Assembly: GCA_002354055.1 (NCBI GenBank)
Contig: DEKW01000013.1
Location: 1 to 64,000, forward strand
Length of the DNA stretch: 64,000 nucleotides
Direction: 5' to 3'
Origin: Bacteroidales bacterium UBA2712
GTDB lineage: Bacteria; Bacteroidota; Bacteroidia; Bacteroidales; Paludibacteraceae
The translations under genes were made by a program, and so were the position numbers. The stretch's first letter is position 1, and each line of letters begins with the position of its first letter. This document shows positions 49,250 through 57,828 of this stretch, piece after piece. Below the pieces are notes generated by a model. The model saw only the letters and a list, made by a program, of their open reading frames with translations, did no database searches and was not told the DNA's origin.

Positions 49250-50542
49250 TCAATAGATCTCGACGATCTCGCGGCGGACGCGGCGGGTGATTTGGGACGG
49301 GGAGAGGGGTTTGACGTTCTCTGTCTTGAGGTCCGTCACACGCTGCGTAGCTTTGATAATTAAGGGGATTTCCGCATTCTTGGAACCTAAAATATGCGCG
49401 TCGCAGATCATGTTCTTCTCGAGAATGTAAACACGCTCGGCAGAAGAGGCGGAAGTAACGGGACGGCGTTGATAGATAGTATTGAGATCGACGGAGCCGC
49501 GGAGACGTTTGAGGCGGAATTTCTCGATGGAGTTCTCGCTCATGTTGACGAGATTGAGCATCTGCAGTTGGTCGGCATTGAGTTTGATGCCAAACGGAAT
49601 GAAGACCTTGACCTCTGCGTGCTCGGAGAAACGGCGCACCTCGTACGTGCGCGAATCTATAATATAATGGCGTTGGAAGGTCATCTTGAAGCATCCTAAG
49701 TACCGGCTGACTGACTGCGTGTGGGTGAGTACGGTCTCTCCCTCGGACTCATTGGAAACGGTCCAATGCTTGGTATCGGTCATTGCCTGCTCAAAATCAT
49801 AGCGCATGTTTCCGATGCCGAAAAGCGCACGATGCACCACGACGCCGCTATCCACGGCATTTGCCGCCCTGCGTAACATATTGGCAGGATGACCTTTCGG
49901 AGCCGCTTTCTGCTCCATGCGCTCAAGGGCATCAGAGGCAAGAATGGAGTCCGCTTGCGCACGTTTGCGAGCATCGAAGAAGCGCTTGCAGAAACGTCCC
50001 TGAAACTGCACGGAGTCACGTCCTTCTTTGGCTCGTTCGGGCAGGACGACGATATTGGCGATCATCTGCTCCATACCCCAAGTGCTGCCGTCGGAAAGCA
50101 TCCGGACGTCGCTGACGACCTGGTATTGCGCGTTATCATCGGGGAACTGCTCTTCGAGCTTCACATAAACGGCGTGCAGGAGCTCCGCCATCTGTTTGCG
50201 TTTGTTGCGTTGTTTGCTTTTCTTGGCGGCGACGACGGTCTCTTCAAGGGCGATAGGCTGCTCTTTTAAGATTACAGAATACAGACCGTCCTCCGGACTG
50301 ACAGAATACAGACTTTCCGCTAAGACTGTTTTCTTCTCATAGCCGATACAAGAGACGATGATTCGGCTATCTTTGGTGAGGTTCGCCTCAAAGCGGAAAA
50401 AACCGTCATTATTGGTCGCCGTGCCCCATTCCGGCGCAATCTCCGGATAGACCGTAGCGTACGGAATAGGTTCGCCGTTCTGGTCCACGACACGGCCTAT
50501 AAAGGTGCTTACAAGAGCTAATATGAATACCAAAGTCTTCAT
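49250..50542 (-). CDS. Carboxypeptidase-like regulatory domain protein, exported
   Basis: A 430-residue protein from ATG 50540-50542 (MKTLVFILALVSTFIG); a start 7 codons earlier would lie in the -7 box. After the signal peptide comes a CarboxypepD_reg-like beta-sandwich (GRVVDQNGEPIPYATVYPEI ... NNDGFFRFEANL). The remaining 320 residues resemble the DUF5686-type or outer-membrane C-terminal regions often joined to it, but I cannot name a family. A word repeat (50272-50314) writes the loop SLYSVSPEDGLYSV. It is divergent from nadE. Confidence 0.72.
   Translation of the reverse strand: MKTLVFILALVSTFIGRVVDQNGEPIPYATVYPEIAPEWGTATNNDGFFRFEANLTKDSRIIVSCIGYEKKTVLAESLYSVSPEDGLYSVILKEQPIALEETVVAAKKSKQRNKRKQMAELLHAVYVKLEEQFPDDNAQYQVVSDVRMLSDGSTWGMEQMIANIVVLPERAKEGRDSVQFQGRFCKRFFDARKRAQADSILASDALERMEQKAAPKGHPANMLRRAANAVDSGVVVHRALFGIGNMRYDFEQAMTDTKHWTVSNESEGETVLTHTQSVSRYLGCFKMTFQRHYIIDSRTYEVRRFSEHAEVKVFIPFGIKLNADQLQMLNLVNMSENSIEKFRLKRLRGSVDLNTIYQRRPVTSASSAERVYILEKNMICDAHILGSKNAEIPLIIKATQRVTDLKTENVKPLSPSQITRRVRREIVEIY
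50272..50314. repeat. In-frame CTGTATTCTGTCAG-type word repeat
   Basis: On the minus strand, two TCTGTATTCTGT units flank CAGTCCGGAGGACGG and encode SLYSVSPEDGLYSV. The central unit is the same small inverted repeat as in btuF and dsbD with one base changed. Confidence 0.75.
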
Positions 50543-50560
50543 TTCTATCAAAATATGGCG

Positions 50561-50608
50561 CAAAATTACAAAAAAATTTTGATATGTGCAAAAAAAGTTG
50601 TATCTTTG
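50561..50608. promoter_or_regulatory. Divergent promoters with overlapping -33 boxes
   Basis: Rightward: TTTG (50578-50581) and TATCTTTG (50601-50608), spacing 19. Leftward: CAAA (50589-50592) and CAAAATTA (50561-50568), spacing 20. The two -33 boxes are the ends of TTTGATATGTGCAAA, nearly the palindrome seen at 34156. Confidence 0.7.
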
Positions 50609-50634
50609 TGCGCTAAAAATGTATAAATGAATTT

Positions 50635-52566
50635 ATGAACAGCAATTTTGGATTTGTGCGTGTGGCGGCCGCTGTGCCGACGATGCGCGTGGCAGATTGC
50701 CGCTACAATGCGGAGCAGGTGAAAGTTCAGATTGACGAGGCCATAGAGCAGGGAGTGGAGGTGATCTGTTTTCCGGAACTGACGGTGACGGGCTATACCT
50801 GCGCGGATTTGTTCTTTACGCAGCAGCTGCAACAGAGCTGCATGTGGGAGCTGGAAGCGATATGCGACTACACCCGCGGCAAAGCGATCATCGTGTTAGT
50901 GGGCGCGCCGCTGCCGGTGGATAACGACCTGTTCAACTGCGCTTTTGTGATGACAGACGGCGAGGTGATGGGCGTTGTGCCGAAGGTCAACCTGCCGAAC
51001 ACGGGCGAGTTCTACGAGAAGCGGTGGTTCACTTCGGGCCGTGCGGCACGCGAATATACGCCCGGCGGTATTGCTCCGAGGATCCCGAAGATAGAGATAT
51101 GGAGTGGGGAAGTGCCGTTTGGAACGGATCTGCTGTTCTGTACCCGCAATTATACGTTTGGTATCGAGATATGTGAGGACCTCTGGTCTCCGCTGCCGCC
51201 ATCCACTCAGCTGGCTATCCAGGGAGCCGAGATCATCTTCAACCTCTCCTCCTCAAACTGCATCATCGGCAAACATATCTTCCGCAAACAGATGATCAAG
51301 CAGCAGTCGGCACGCGTCCACTGCGGCTATGTCTATACCTCTTCGGGTGTGGGCGAATCGACGACCGATGTCGTGTTCTCCGGTAGTACGTATATCGCGG
51401 AGAACGGTGATATCTTGACCACAGGCGAACGGTTCCAACGCGAGAGCACGATGATTATTCAAGAGATCGATATCGAGCGTTTGCGTACCGACAGGCAGCG
51501 GAATACGAACTTCACGAAGGACAAAGCCGGCCATTACCGCCATATCAACGTGGCGCCTATCGAGCGGGAAGACGATATTACCGAACCGATCCATCGCACC
51601 TTCTCGCCGTCACCCTTCTTACCCAAGAAAGGCAAGGAAGACCAGTACTGCATGGACGTGTTCTCTATACAGACATCTGCCCTTGCACGGCGATGGGAAC
51701 ATACCCGCTCCGAGACCGTGGTGCTCGGTATCTCCGGAGGTCTGGACAGTACGTTAGCATTGTTGGTTTGCGTGCAGACAGCCGATCTGCTGGGCTATGA
51801 CCGCAGCCGTGTCGTGGGCGTCACGATGCCGGGATTCGGCACTTCGGACAGAACGTACCAGAACGCGTTGCAGCTCATGGAAGAGCTCGGAATCACCCAC
51901 CGCGAGATATCCATCTGCGAGGTGACGACGCAGCATCTGAATGACATAGGACACGATATGGACGTACGCGACGCGACGTACGAGAATGCGCAAGCGCGTG
52001 TGCGGACGATGATCCTCATGGATCTGGCGAACGAACTGAACGGCATTGTGGTCGGGACAGGTGATCTGAGCGAGTTAGCACTTGGCTGGTGCACCTACAA
52101 CGGCGATCAGATGTCGATGTACGGCATCAATGCAGGTATCCCGAAGACGCTGGTGAAATATCTTGTCAGATATGCGGCAGAGAATCTCTACGGCGAACCG
52201 CTGCGCTCGATTCTGCTCGACGTGGTAGAGACACCGGTTTCTCCGGAACTGCTGCCCACCGACGAGAACGGAGAGATTGCGCAGAAGACCGAAGACAAAG
52301 TAGGTCCGTACGAGTTGCATGATTTCTTCCTGTACTATTTTATGCGATTCGGTTTCACCCGCGAGAAAATCAAATACATGGCGTGCCAGGCCTTTGAAGA
52401 CCAATACGACGAGGCGACCATCGAGAAATGGCTCAACACCTTTATGCGCCGTTTCTGCACGCAGCAGTTTAAGCGTTCCGCGATGCCAGACGGACCGAAA
52501 GTAGTAAATGTTTCACTGTCCCCGCGGGGCGATTGGAGAATGCCGAGCGATGCGTGTTGTATATGA
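50635..52566 (+). CDS. nadE: Glutamine-dependent NAD+ synthetase
   Basis: A 643-residue two-domain enzyme. The N-terminal nitrilase-type glutaminase has the triad E48 (FPEL), K117 (PKVNL) and C180 (GIEICEDLW). The C-terminal ATP-pyrophosphatase has the P-loop GISGGLDST at about residues 365-373, and NGIVVGTGDLSELALGW for substrate binding. It makes NAD+ from nicotinic acid adenine dinucleotide using glutamine nitrogen passed through an internal tunnel. The length is typical of the glutamine-dependent form. Confidence 0.95.
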   Translation: MNSNFGFVRVAAAVPTMRVADCRYNAEQVKVQIDEAIEQGVEVICFPELTVTGYTCADLFFTQQLQQSCMWELEAICDYTRGKAIIVLVGAPLPVDNDLFNCAFVMTDGEVMGVVPKVNLPNTGEFYEKRWFTSGRAAREYTPGGIAPRIPKIEIWSGEVPFGTDLLFCTRNYTFGIEICEDLWSPLPPSTQLAIQGAEIIFNLSSSNCIIGKHIFRKQMIKQQSARVHCGYVYTSSGVGESTTDVVFSGSTYIAENGDILTTGERFQRESTMIIQEIDIERLRTDRQRNTNFTKDKAGHYRHINVAPIEREDDITEPIHRTFSPSPFLPKKGKEDQYCMDVFSIQTSALARRWEHTRSETVVLGISGGLDSTLALLVCVQTADLLGYDRSRVVGVTMPGFGTSDRTYQNALQLMEELGITHREISICEVTTQHLNDIGHDMDVRDATYENAQARVRTMILMDLANELNGIVVGTGDLSELALGWCTYNGDQMSMYGINAGIPKTLVKYLVRYAAENLYGEPLRSILLDVVETPVSPELLPTDENGEIAQKTEDKVGPYELHDFFLYYFMRFGFTREKIKYMACQAFEDQYDEATIEKWLNTFMRRFCTQQFKRSAMPDGPKVVNVSLSPRGDWRMPSDACCI

Positions 52567-52626
52567 GACCGCTGCGCTAAAAGAGTAAAGACCGTTCACT
52601 TCGTTCACTGAAAGAATAAAGACTAA
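52565..52626. repeat. Word repeat between nadE and murB
   Basis: Units of GACCG-word/AAAGAnTAAAGAC type alternate with the palindrome-like GTTCACTTCGTTCAC. The GACCGCTGCGCTAAAAGA part is the complement of the TCTTTTAGCGCAGCGGTC found in the dsbD signal peptide (55457-55473). Confidence 0.7.
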
Positions 52627-52627
52627 A

Positions 52628-53557
52628 ATGACCATCAAAGAAAATATTTCATTGTTGCCATATAACACCTTTGGCATAAATGTCAAAGCGCGGCTGTTCA
52701 TTGAGTACTACTCGCTGGACGAGTTGCGCGAGGTGTTGAGGGAGCATAAGGGCGAACGAATTTTGCATATCGGGCAGGGATCCAATCTGCTCTTCACGAA
52801 AGATTTCGACGGCGTGATCCTGCATTCCGGGATGGCGCGTGCGCGGTTTCTGGACGACGAGACGGTCGAGGCGCAGAATGGTTTGCGGCTCGACGATATG
52901 ATTGCTCAACTGACCGATATGGGCTATGGTGGATTGGAGAAACTGAGCCTTATCCCCGGCGAAGTGGGTGCATCGGCGGTACAGAACGTCGGCGCGTACG
53001 GCGTGGAAGCGAAAGATGTGATCCTGCGGGTGAATACATTAGATGTCAAGAGCTTGGAGGAGCGCGTGTTCAGCAATGAGGAATGCCGGTTCGGTTATCG
53101 GGACAGTATTTTCAAGCATGAGCTGAAAGGCAGATTTATCGTCACGTCGGTGGTCTATAAAGTAAAACCAGGTGACGCGACCAAGACCCGCGAGGAGATC
53201 ATCCAGACCCGCATGGCAAAGCTGCCGACGGTCGGCGAAGTGGGTTCCGCGGGTTCGTTCTTCATGAATCCTTTTGTATCCGAAGAAAAGGCCAACGAGC
53301 TGTTGGCACAATATCCCGATATGCCCAATTTCCCTTCCCCGCAAGGCGTGAAGATTCCTGCTGCGTGGCTTATCGAGCAATGCGGATGGAAAGGAAAGAC
53401 GCTTGGCGGCGCGCAGGTGTGGCCCAAACAACCGCTGGTCATCGTTAATGCCAATCACGCCACGCCGGACGACATCATCGCCCTTGCCGCGCAAGTCAGC
53501 GCGAGCGTCAAAGAGAAATTCGGCATCGATATTCACCCTGAAGTAAACTATATCTAA
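52628..53557 (+). CDS. murB: UDP-N-acetylenolpyruvoylglucosamine reductase
   Basis: A 309-residue FAD enzyme of peptidoglycan precursor synthesis. FAD-binding segments are GQGSNLLFTKDFDGV and PGEVGASAVQNVGAYGVE, the catalytic Ser is in GSAGSFFMNPF, and the C-terminal Glu is in GIDIHPEVNYI. The layout fits E. coli-type MurB. It lies 1 base before murA, so the two consecutive steps of the pathway are made together in reverse gene order. Confidence 0.95.
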   Translation: MTIKENISLLPYNTFGINVKARLFIEYYSLDELREVLREHKGERILHIGQGSNLLFTKDFDGVILHSGMARARFLDDETVEAQNGLRLDDMIAQLTDMGYGGLEKLSLIPGEVGASAVQNVGAYGVEAKDVILRVNTLDVKSLEERVFSNEECRFGYRDSIFKHELKGRFIVTSVVYKVKPGDATKTREEIIQTRMAKLPTVGEVGSAGSFFMNPFVSEEKANELLAQYPDMPNFPSPQGVKIPAAWLIEQCGWKGKTLGGAQVWPKQPLVIVNANHATPDDIIALAAQVSASVKEKFGIDIHPEVNYI

Positions 53558-53558
53558 T

Positions 53559-54866
53559 ATGGCAACATTTGTAATCGAAGGCGGACATAAATTGCACGGC
53601 TCCATCACCCCGCAAGGCGCGAAAAACGAGGCATTGCAAGTGCTTTGTGCCGTGCTCCTGACCAAAGAGACGATCGTGATAGACAACCTGCCGAATATCT
53701 TGGACGTCAATAACCTCATCGACCTGCTCGGTTCAATCGGCGTGACCGTGGAGAAGTTGGCGAAAGGCAAATTTGCCTTCACGGCGGCAAACCTCGACAC
53801 GGCGTATCTGCGGAGTGCGGATTTCCTCAAGAAATGCAACAAACTCCGCGGTTCGGTCATGCTCATCGGTCCGCTCTTGGCGCGTCTGGGCGAAGTTACG
53901 TACGCGAAACCCGGTGGAGACAAGATAGGCCGTCGGCGTCTGGATACGCATTTTCAGGGCATGGTGAACCTCGGCGCGACGTTCGAATACGACCAAGAGC
54001 TGCTGGCTTACCGTTTTGAGGGCAAACACCTTCAGGGTACATATATGCTGCTCGACGAAGCGTCTGTCACCGGAACGGCAAATATTATCATGGCGTCAGT
54101 TCTTACGAAAGGAACCACCACGATCTACAACGCCGCTTGTGAACCGTATGTGCAGCAACTATGCCGGCTTCTGAATAACATGGGCGCAAAGATCAGCGGA
54201 GTGGGGTCGAACCTCCTGACAATTGTGGGCGTCAAAGAACTTCACGGTGCACAACATAAACTCCTGCCGGATATGATTGAGGTGGGCTCGTTCATCGGCA
54301 TGGCGGCTATCACCGGCTCGGAACTACGCATCAAAAATGCAGGTATCAAAGACTTGGGCATCATTCCCGATGCCTTCCGCCGTCTGGGAATCCGTATTGA
54401 CGAAGAAGGCGACGACCTCGTTATTCCTGCGCAGGAACATTACCAGATCGAATCGTTCCTCGATGGCTCCATCCTTACCGTCGCTGATGCCCCCTGGCCG
54501 GGTCTGACGCCGGACTTGTTGTCTGTACTTTTAGTGGTAGCAACACAAGCGAAGGGCTCTGTTTTGATTCACCAGAAGATGTTCGAAAGCCGTTTGTTCT
54601 TCGTCGATAAACTGATAGACATGGGCGCGCAGATCATTCTTTGCGACCCGCACAGAGCGGTTGTAGTGGGACATAACCACGAGCGCCAACTCAAACGAAA
54701 CAACATGACAAGCCCGGATATCCGTGCGGGTATAGCGATGTTGATTGCCGCCATGAGTGCGGATGGTACCAGCAAGATTGACCATATCGACCAGATCGAC
54801 CGCGGCTACGAAGACATCGAGCACCGCCTCAATGCCATCGGCGCTTGTATCAAACGAGAAGATTAA
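53559..54866 (+). CDS. murA: UDP-N-acetylglucosamine 1-carboxyvinyltransferase with Asp in place of Cys
   Basis: A 435-residue EPSP-synthase-fold enzyme that adds enolpyruvate to UDP-GlcNAc, the first committed step of peptidoglycan synthesis. Lys22-Asn23 of the active site are present. In the flexible loop the sequence is KPGGDKIGRRRLDTH, so D121 stands where E. coli MurA has Cys115. Enzymes with Asp here stay active but are not alkylated by fosfomycin, as in mycobacteria and chlamydiae. Natural fosfomycin resistance is the expected consequence. Confidence 0.95.
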   Translation: MATFVIEGGHKLHGSITPQGAKNEALQVLCAVLLTKETIVIDNLPNILDVNNLIDLLGSIGVTVEKLAKGKFAFTAANLDTAYLRSADFLKKCNKLRGSVMLIGPLLARLGEVTYAKPGGDKIGRRRLDTHFQGMVNLGATFEYDQELLAYRFEGKHLQGTYMLLDEASVTGTANIIMASVLTKGTTTIYNAACEPYVQQLCRLLNNMGAKISGVGSNLLTIVGVKELHGAQHKLLPDMIEVGSFIGMAAITGSELRIKNAGIKDLGIIPDAFRRLGIRIDEEGDDLVIPAQEHYQIESFLDGSILTVADAPWPGLTPDLLSVLLVVATQAKGSVLIHQKMFESRLFFVDKLIDMGAQIILCDPHRAVVVGHNHERQLKRNNMTSPDIRAGIAMLIAAMSADGTSKIDHIDQIDRGYEDIEHRLNAIGACIKRED

Positions 54867-54883
54867 CTCAAACACTTATAATT

Positions 54884-55420
54884 ATGTCTGTTTCTTATCA
54901 AGGTATAACTTTTGAACCGCTCTTTACCAAGGCTCAGATTGCGCAAATAGTGAATAACATAGCGCAGCGGATTGCTACTGACTACGCCGGCAAACAACCG
55001 CATTTCATCTGTGTGCTCAAGGGCTCTGTGTTCTTTGCCACCGACCTTCTGCGCGCCCTGCCGATGGATTGCACGATATCGTTTGTGCAACTCAGTTCGT
55101 ATCAAGGAATGGCGTCTTGCGGCAAGGTGGAGGAAGTGTTGGCGCTCAATGCAGATATCCGCGGAAAAGACGTCATCATTATTGAAGATATTATTGATTC
55201 CGGCCTGACGATGCATGCTTTCAAACAACGTCTGGAGCGGGAACAACCCGCATCGATAGCGCTTGCGGCGCTGCTGTTCAAGCCCGAACAATTACTGTAC
55301 GAAGATGCCCGACCGGATTACTACGGAGCGGAAATTACCAAGGAGTTTGTGATCGGTTATGGCCTGGATTTGGACGGCTTGGCTCGTAACTTACCGGAGA
55401 TATATAAAGCAACCAAATGA
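54884..55420 (+). CDS. hpt: Hypoxanthine phosphoribosyltransferase
   Basis: A 178-residue type I phosphoribosyltransferase from ATG 54884; the frame extends upstream into murA but that part has no family match. The phosphoribosyl pyrophosphate loop is VIIIEDIIDSGLTM and the N-terminal KGSVFFATDLLRAL fits HPRT. It salvages hypoxanthine and guanine to IMP and GMP. The dsbD gene starts 4 bases inside its end. Confidence 0.92.
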   Translation: MSVSYQGITFEPLFTKAQIAQIVNNIAQRIATDYAGKQPHFICVLKGSVFFATDLLRALPMDCTISFVQLSSYQGMASCGKVEEVLALNADIRGKDVIIIEDIIDSGLTMHAFKQRLEREQPASIALAALLFKPEQLLYEDARPDYYGAEITKEFVIGYGLDLDGLARNLPEIYKATK

Positions 55421-57030
55421 AACGAATAGTAACTATATTAGTCTTTTGTCTTTTGTCTTTTAGCGCAGCGGTCTTTAATCCGCTGTTCGCGCAGTTGGTA
55501 CAACCTGTGAAATGGAGCGGCGAAGAAGAGGGTGACAGTGTGCGGCTGCGCGCCGTAGTGGAGCCCGGATGGCACATGTCGATTCTGGAGATGGGGGAGT
55601 TTATGTTCACCCAGGAGTTCAAGGATTCTTTCTCCATGACCGTCGCCAAGACCGATCTCGCGCCAATACGCTTCAACGCCTGCAATGACGTCATGTGTAC
55701 CGCTCCGGAAATCTGGGAATATGAATCTGTCAGTCCGAAGGACGATCTGTCAGCGGAGCGGTCTGTCAGCGAAAGTGGTCTGTCAGGCGTAGCCGATCTC
55801 CTCCGGATATTCTTGTTGGGCCTCTTAGGAGGATTGTTGGCTATCTTCACGCCTTGCGTGTGGCCGATCATTCCGATGACGGTGAGCTTCTTCCTGAAGA
55901 AAGGTGGCGGACTTAAAGATGCTGTCCTATACGGTTTGAGCATTGTTATTCTCTATGTGGGGCTCGGCCTCTTGGTGACGATCCTTTTTGGTGCGTCGGC
56001 ATTGAATGATTTGAGTACCAACGCGGTAGTGAATATCGTGTTCTTCCTGATACTCGTTGTTTTCGCGCTCTCGTTCTTCGGGCTCTTTGAGATCACGCTG
56101 CCGGACAGCTGGTCCACGGCGCTCGATAACAAAGCCCGTTCGACAGGCGGTTTCCTCAGTATTCTGCTAATGGCTTTCACGCTGGTCATTGTTAGTTTTT
56201 CTTGTACGGGACCGATCATCGGTACATTGCTGGTGGAAGCAGCCGGACGCAGTCTCTTGGCGCCGACGATGGGCATGTTGGGCTTTGCGATTGCGTTGGC
56301 TCTGCCATTCTCGCTGTTCGCTATGTTCCCGGAATGGCTCAAACAAGCACCGAAATCCGGCGATTGGATGACCTCTTTCAAGGTTGTTTTGGCTTTCCTC
56401 GAATTGGCACTTTCGCTGAAATTCCTCTCCGTAGCAGACATGGCGTATGGGTGGGGTATATTGCCGAGATGGCTCTTTATCGCGATATGGATCGTTTGCT
56501 TCCTGGGCATAGGAATCTATCTTATATGGGATATATGGAGCGTATCGACCCCACGTAAAATCATCCGTGCGATCGTGATCATCCCATCCCTGGCCTTTGC
56601 GTTTTACCTGGTACCGGGTCTTCGCGGCGCACCGGTAAAAGCGATCAGCGCTTTTGCGCCGCCGATGGAGATAGAGGGCAGAGAGGTCTTTAACGACTAC
56701 GAAGAGGGCTTGGCGTACGCTCGGCAAACGGGCAAGCCGGTGATCATTGATTTTACGGGTTACGGCTGCGTCAACTGCCGTAAGATGGAGGCTTACGTCC
56801 TGGATAACGATTCCGTCAAATCCCGTCTGCAGAACTACGTCTTCATTGAGCTTTTCGTCGATGACAAACGCGACGGAATAGGGGATCGTAACTCTGCCAT
56901 TCAACGTGAGCAGTTCGGTTCGAATGCGCAGCCGTACTACGTCCAACTCGATGCGTATGGTACGCAAGTAGCTGAGCCGGTGGCGTTTACCACCGACCCG
57001 ATGGAATTTATTAACTGGCTAAAATACTAA
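55417..57030 (+). CDS. dsbD: DsbD-type thiol:disulfide interchange protein
   Basis: A 537-residue protein with a signal peptide (ending about residue 26, LFAQ), a short N-terminal periplasmic domain (residues about 28-110), a CcdA-like membrane domain with C147 (FTPCVWPIIPMT) and C263 (FSCTGPIIG), and a C-terminal thioredoxin domain with C451-V-N-C454. It carries electrons from cytosolic thioredoxin to periplasmic partners. The N-terminal domain is shorter than usual. A CTGTCAG word insert (55725-55790, SVSPKDDLSAERSVSESGLS) forms the link between the first and second domains. Confidence 0.9.
   Translation: MKRIVTILVFCLLSFSAAVFNPLFAQLVQPVKWSGEEEGDSVRLRAVVEPGWHMSILEMGEFMFTQEFKDSFSMTVAKTDLAPIRFNACNDVMCTAPEIWEYESVSPKDDLSAERSVSESGLSGVADLLRIFLLGLLGGLLAIFTPCVWPIIPMTVSFFLKKGGGLKDAVLYGLSIVILYVGLGLLVTILFGASALNDLSTNAVVNIVFFLILVVFALSFFGLFEITLPDSWSTALDNKARSTGGFLSILLMAFTLVIVSFSCTGPIIGTLLVEAAGRSLLAPTMGMLGFAIALALPFSLFAMFPEWLKQAPKSGDWMTSFKVVLAFLELALSLKFLSVADMAYGWGILPRWLFIAIWIVCFLGIGIYLIWDIWSVSTPRKIIRAIVIIPSLAFAFYLVPGLRGAPVKAISAFAPPMEIEGREVFNDYEEGLAYARQTGKPVIIDFTGYGCVNCRKMEAYVLDNDSVKSRLQNYVFIELFVDDKRDGIGDRNSAIQREQFGSNAQPYYVQLDAYGTQVAEPVAFTTDPMEFINWLKY
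55441..55485. repeat. GTCTTTT word repeat in the dsbD signal peptide
   Basis: Three GTCTTTT heptamers are followed by TAGCGCAGCGGTCTTTAATCCGCTG and encode the hydrophobic core VFCLLSFSAAVFNPL. A similar array writes the signal peptide of the BtuG-like gene. Confidence 0.75.
55725..55790. repeat. In-frame CTGTCAG-family word repeat in dsbD
   Basis: CTGTCAG units alternate with TCCGAAGGA and GCGGAGCGG inverted repeats; the encoded SVSPKDDLSAERSVSESGLS shares SVSPKDxLS and LSAERSVS with the btuF insert, in a different order. Confidence 0.85.
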
Positions 57031-57033
57031 ATT

Positions 57034-57828
57034 ATGCAATATACCAATCATCCGTTAAAACCCACGACTCGCAAGTCGTACGACACCAAACGTCCGCCGG
57101 AGAAAGAAATGATCTTCGGCGTCCGCGCAGTGATGGAAGCTATAGATGCCGGCAAAGTGCTGGACAAAGTGCTCGTCCGCCGAGATATGTCTTCGGCTAT
57201 CGGCCGTGAGTTACTCATTAAGTTAGAAGGCACCGGCACGCAGATTCAACGAGTGCCCTTAGAAAAACTCAACCAATTTACCGACAAGAACCACCAGGGT
57301 GTGATTGCTTTCCTTAGTCCGATAGAGTTCACGCCGCTGGATAGTTTAGTGCAGAGTTTGTACGACGAAGGCAAGGTGCCGCTGCTGGTGATGCTGGACG
57401 GCGTGACCGACGTTCGAAACTTCGGAGCTATCGCACGTACCTGCGTATGCGCGGGTGTTCACGCGCTGATAATAGGTACGCGAGGTAGTGCGGCAATCAA
57501 CGGCGATGCGGTCAAGGCATCTGCGGGTGCGTTGCATTCTTTGCCTATTTGCAAAGTAGAAAATCTACAGAATGCACTTCGCTATCTACAAGAAAGCGGT
57601 CTTCGCATTATTGCCGCCACCGAACATACAGATAGAAACTATACCGAAGTAGATATGACCGTGCCTACCTGTATCGTAATGGGAAGTGAGGAAAAAGGTA
57701 TCTATGAAGAGAACCTGAAACTCTGTACGGACCAAGTGCGTCTGCCGATGACGGGTGTCATCGAGAGCCTGAACGTCTCCGTCGCAGCAGGCGTATTCAT
57801 CTATGAAGCTGTTAGACAGCGGAGCTAA
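57034..57828 (+). CDS. rlmB: 23S rRNA (guanosine2251-2'-O)-methyltransferase RlmB
   Basis: A 264-residue SPOUT methyltransferase. Motif 1 is DGVTDVRNFGAIART, motif 2 is PTCIVMGSEEKGIYE, and motif 3 is LPMTGVIESLNVSVAAGVFIYE, which form the knotted SAM site; an N-terminal substrate-binding domain (FGVRAVMEAIDAGK) is present. It methylates G2251 in the peptidyl-transferase P-loop. The next gene begins at its last base. Confidence 0.92.
   Translation: MQYTNHPLKPTTRKSYDTKRPPEKEMIFGVRAVMEAIDAGKVLDKVLVRRDMSSAIGRELLIKLEGTGTQIQRVPLEKLNQFTDKNHQGVIAFLSPIEFTPLDSLVQSLYDEGKVPLLVMLDGVTDVRNFGAIARTCVCAGVHALIIGTRGSAAINGDAVKASAGALHSLPICKVENLQNALRYLQESGLRIIAATEHTDRNYTEVDMTVPTCIVMGSEEKGIYEENLKLCTDQVRLPMTGVIESLNVSVAAGVFIYEAVRQRS

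Noticed and set aside
52628..54866. murB and murA in reverse pathway order as a possible rearrangement
   Set aside because: Both are intact and tightly spaced; gene order alone is not evidence of a rearrangement.
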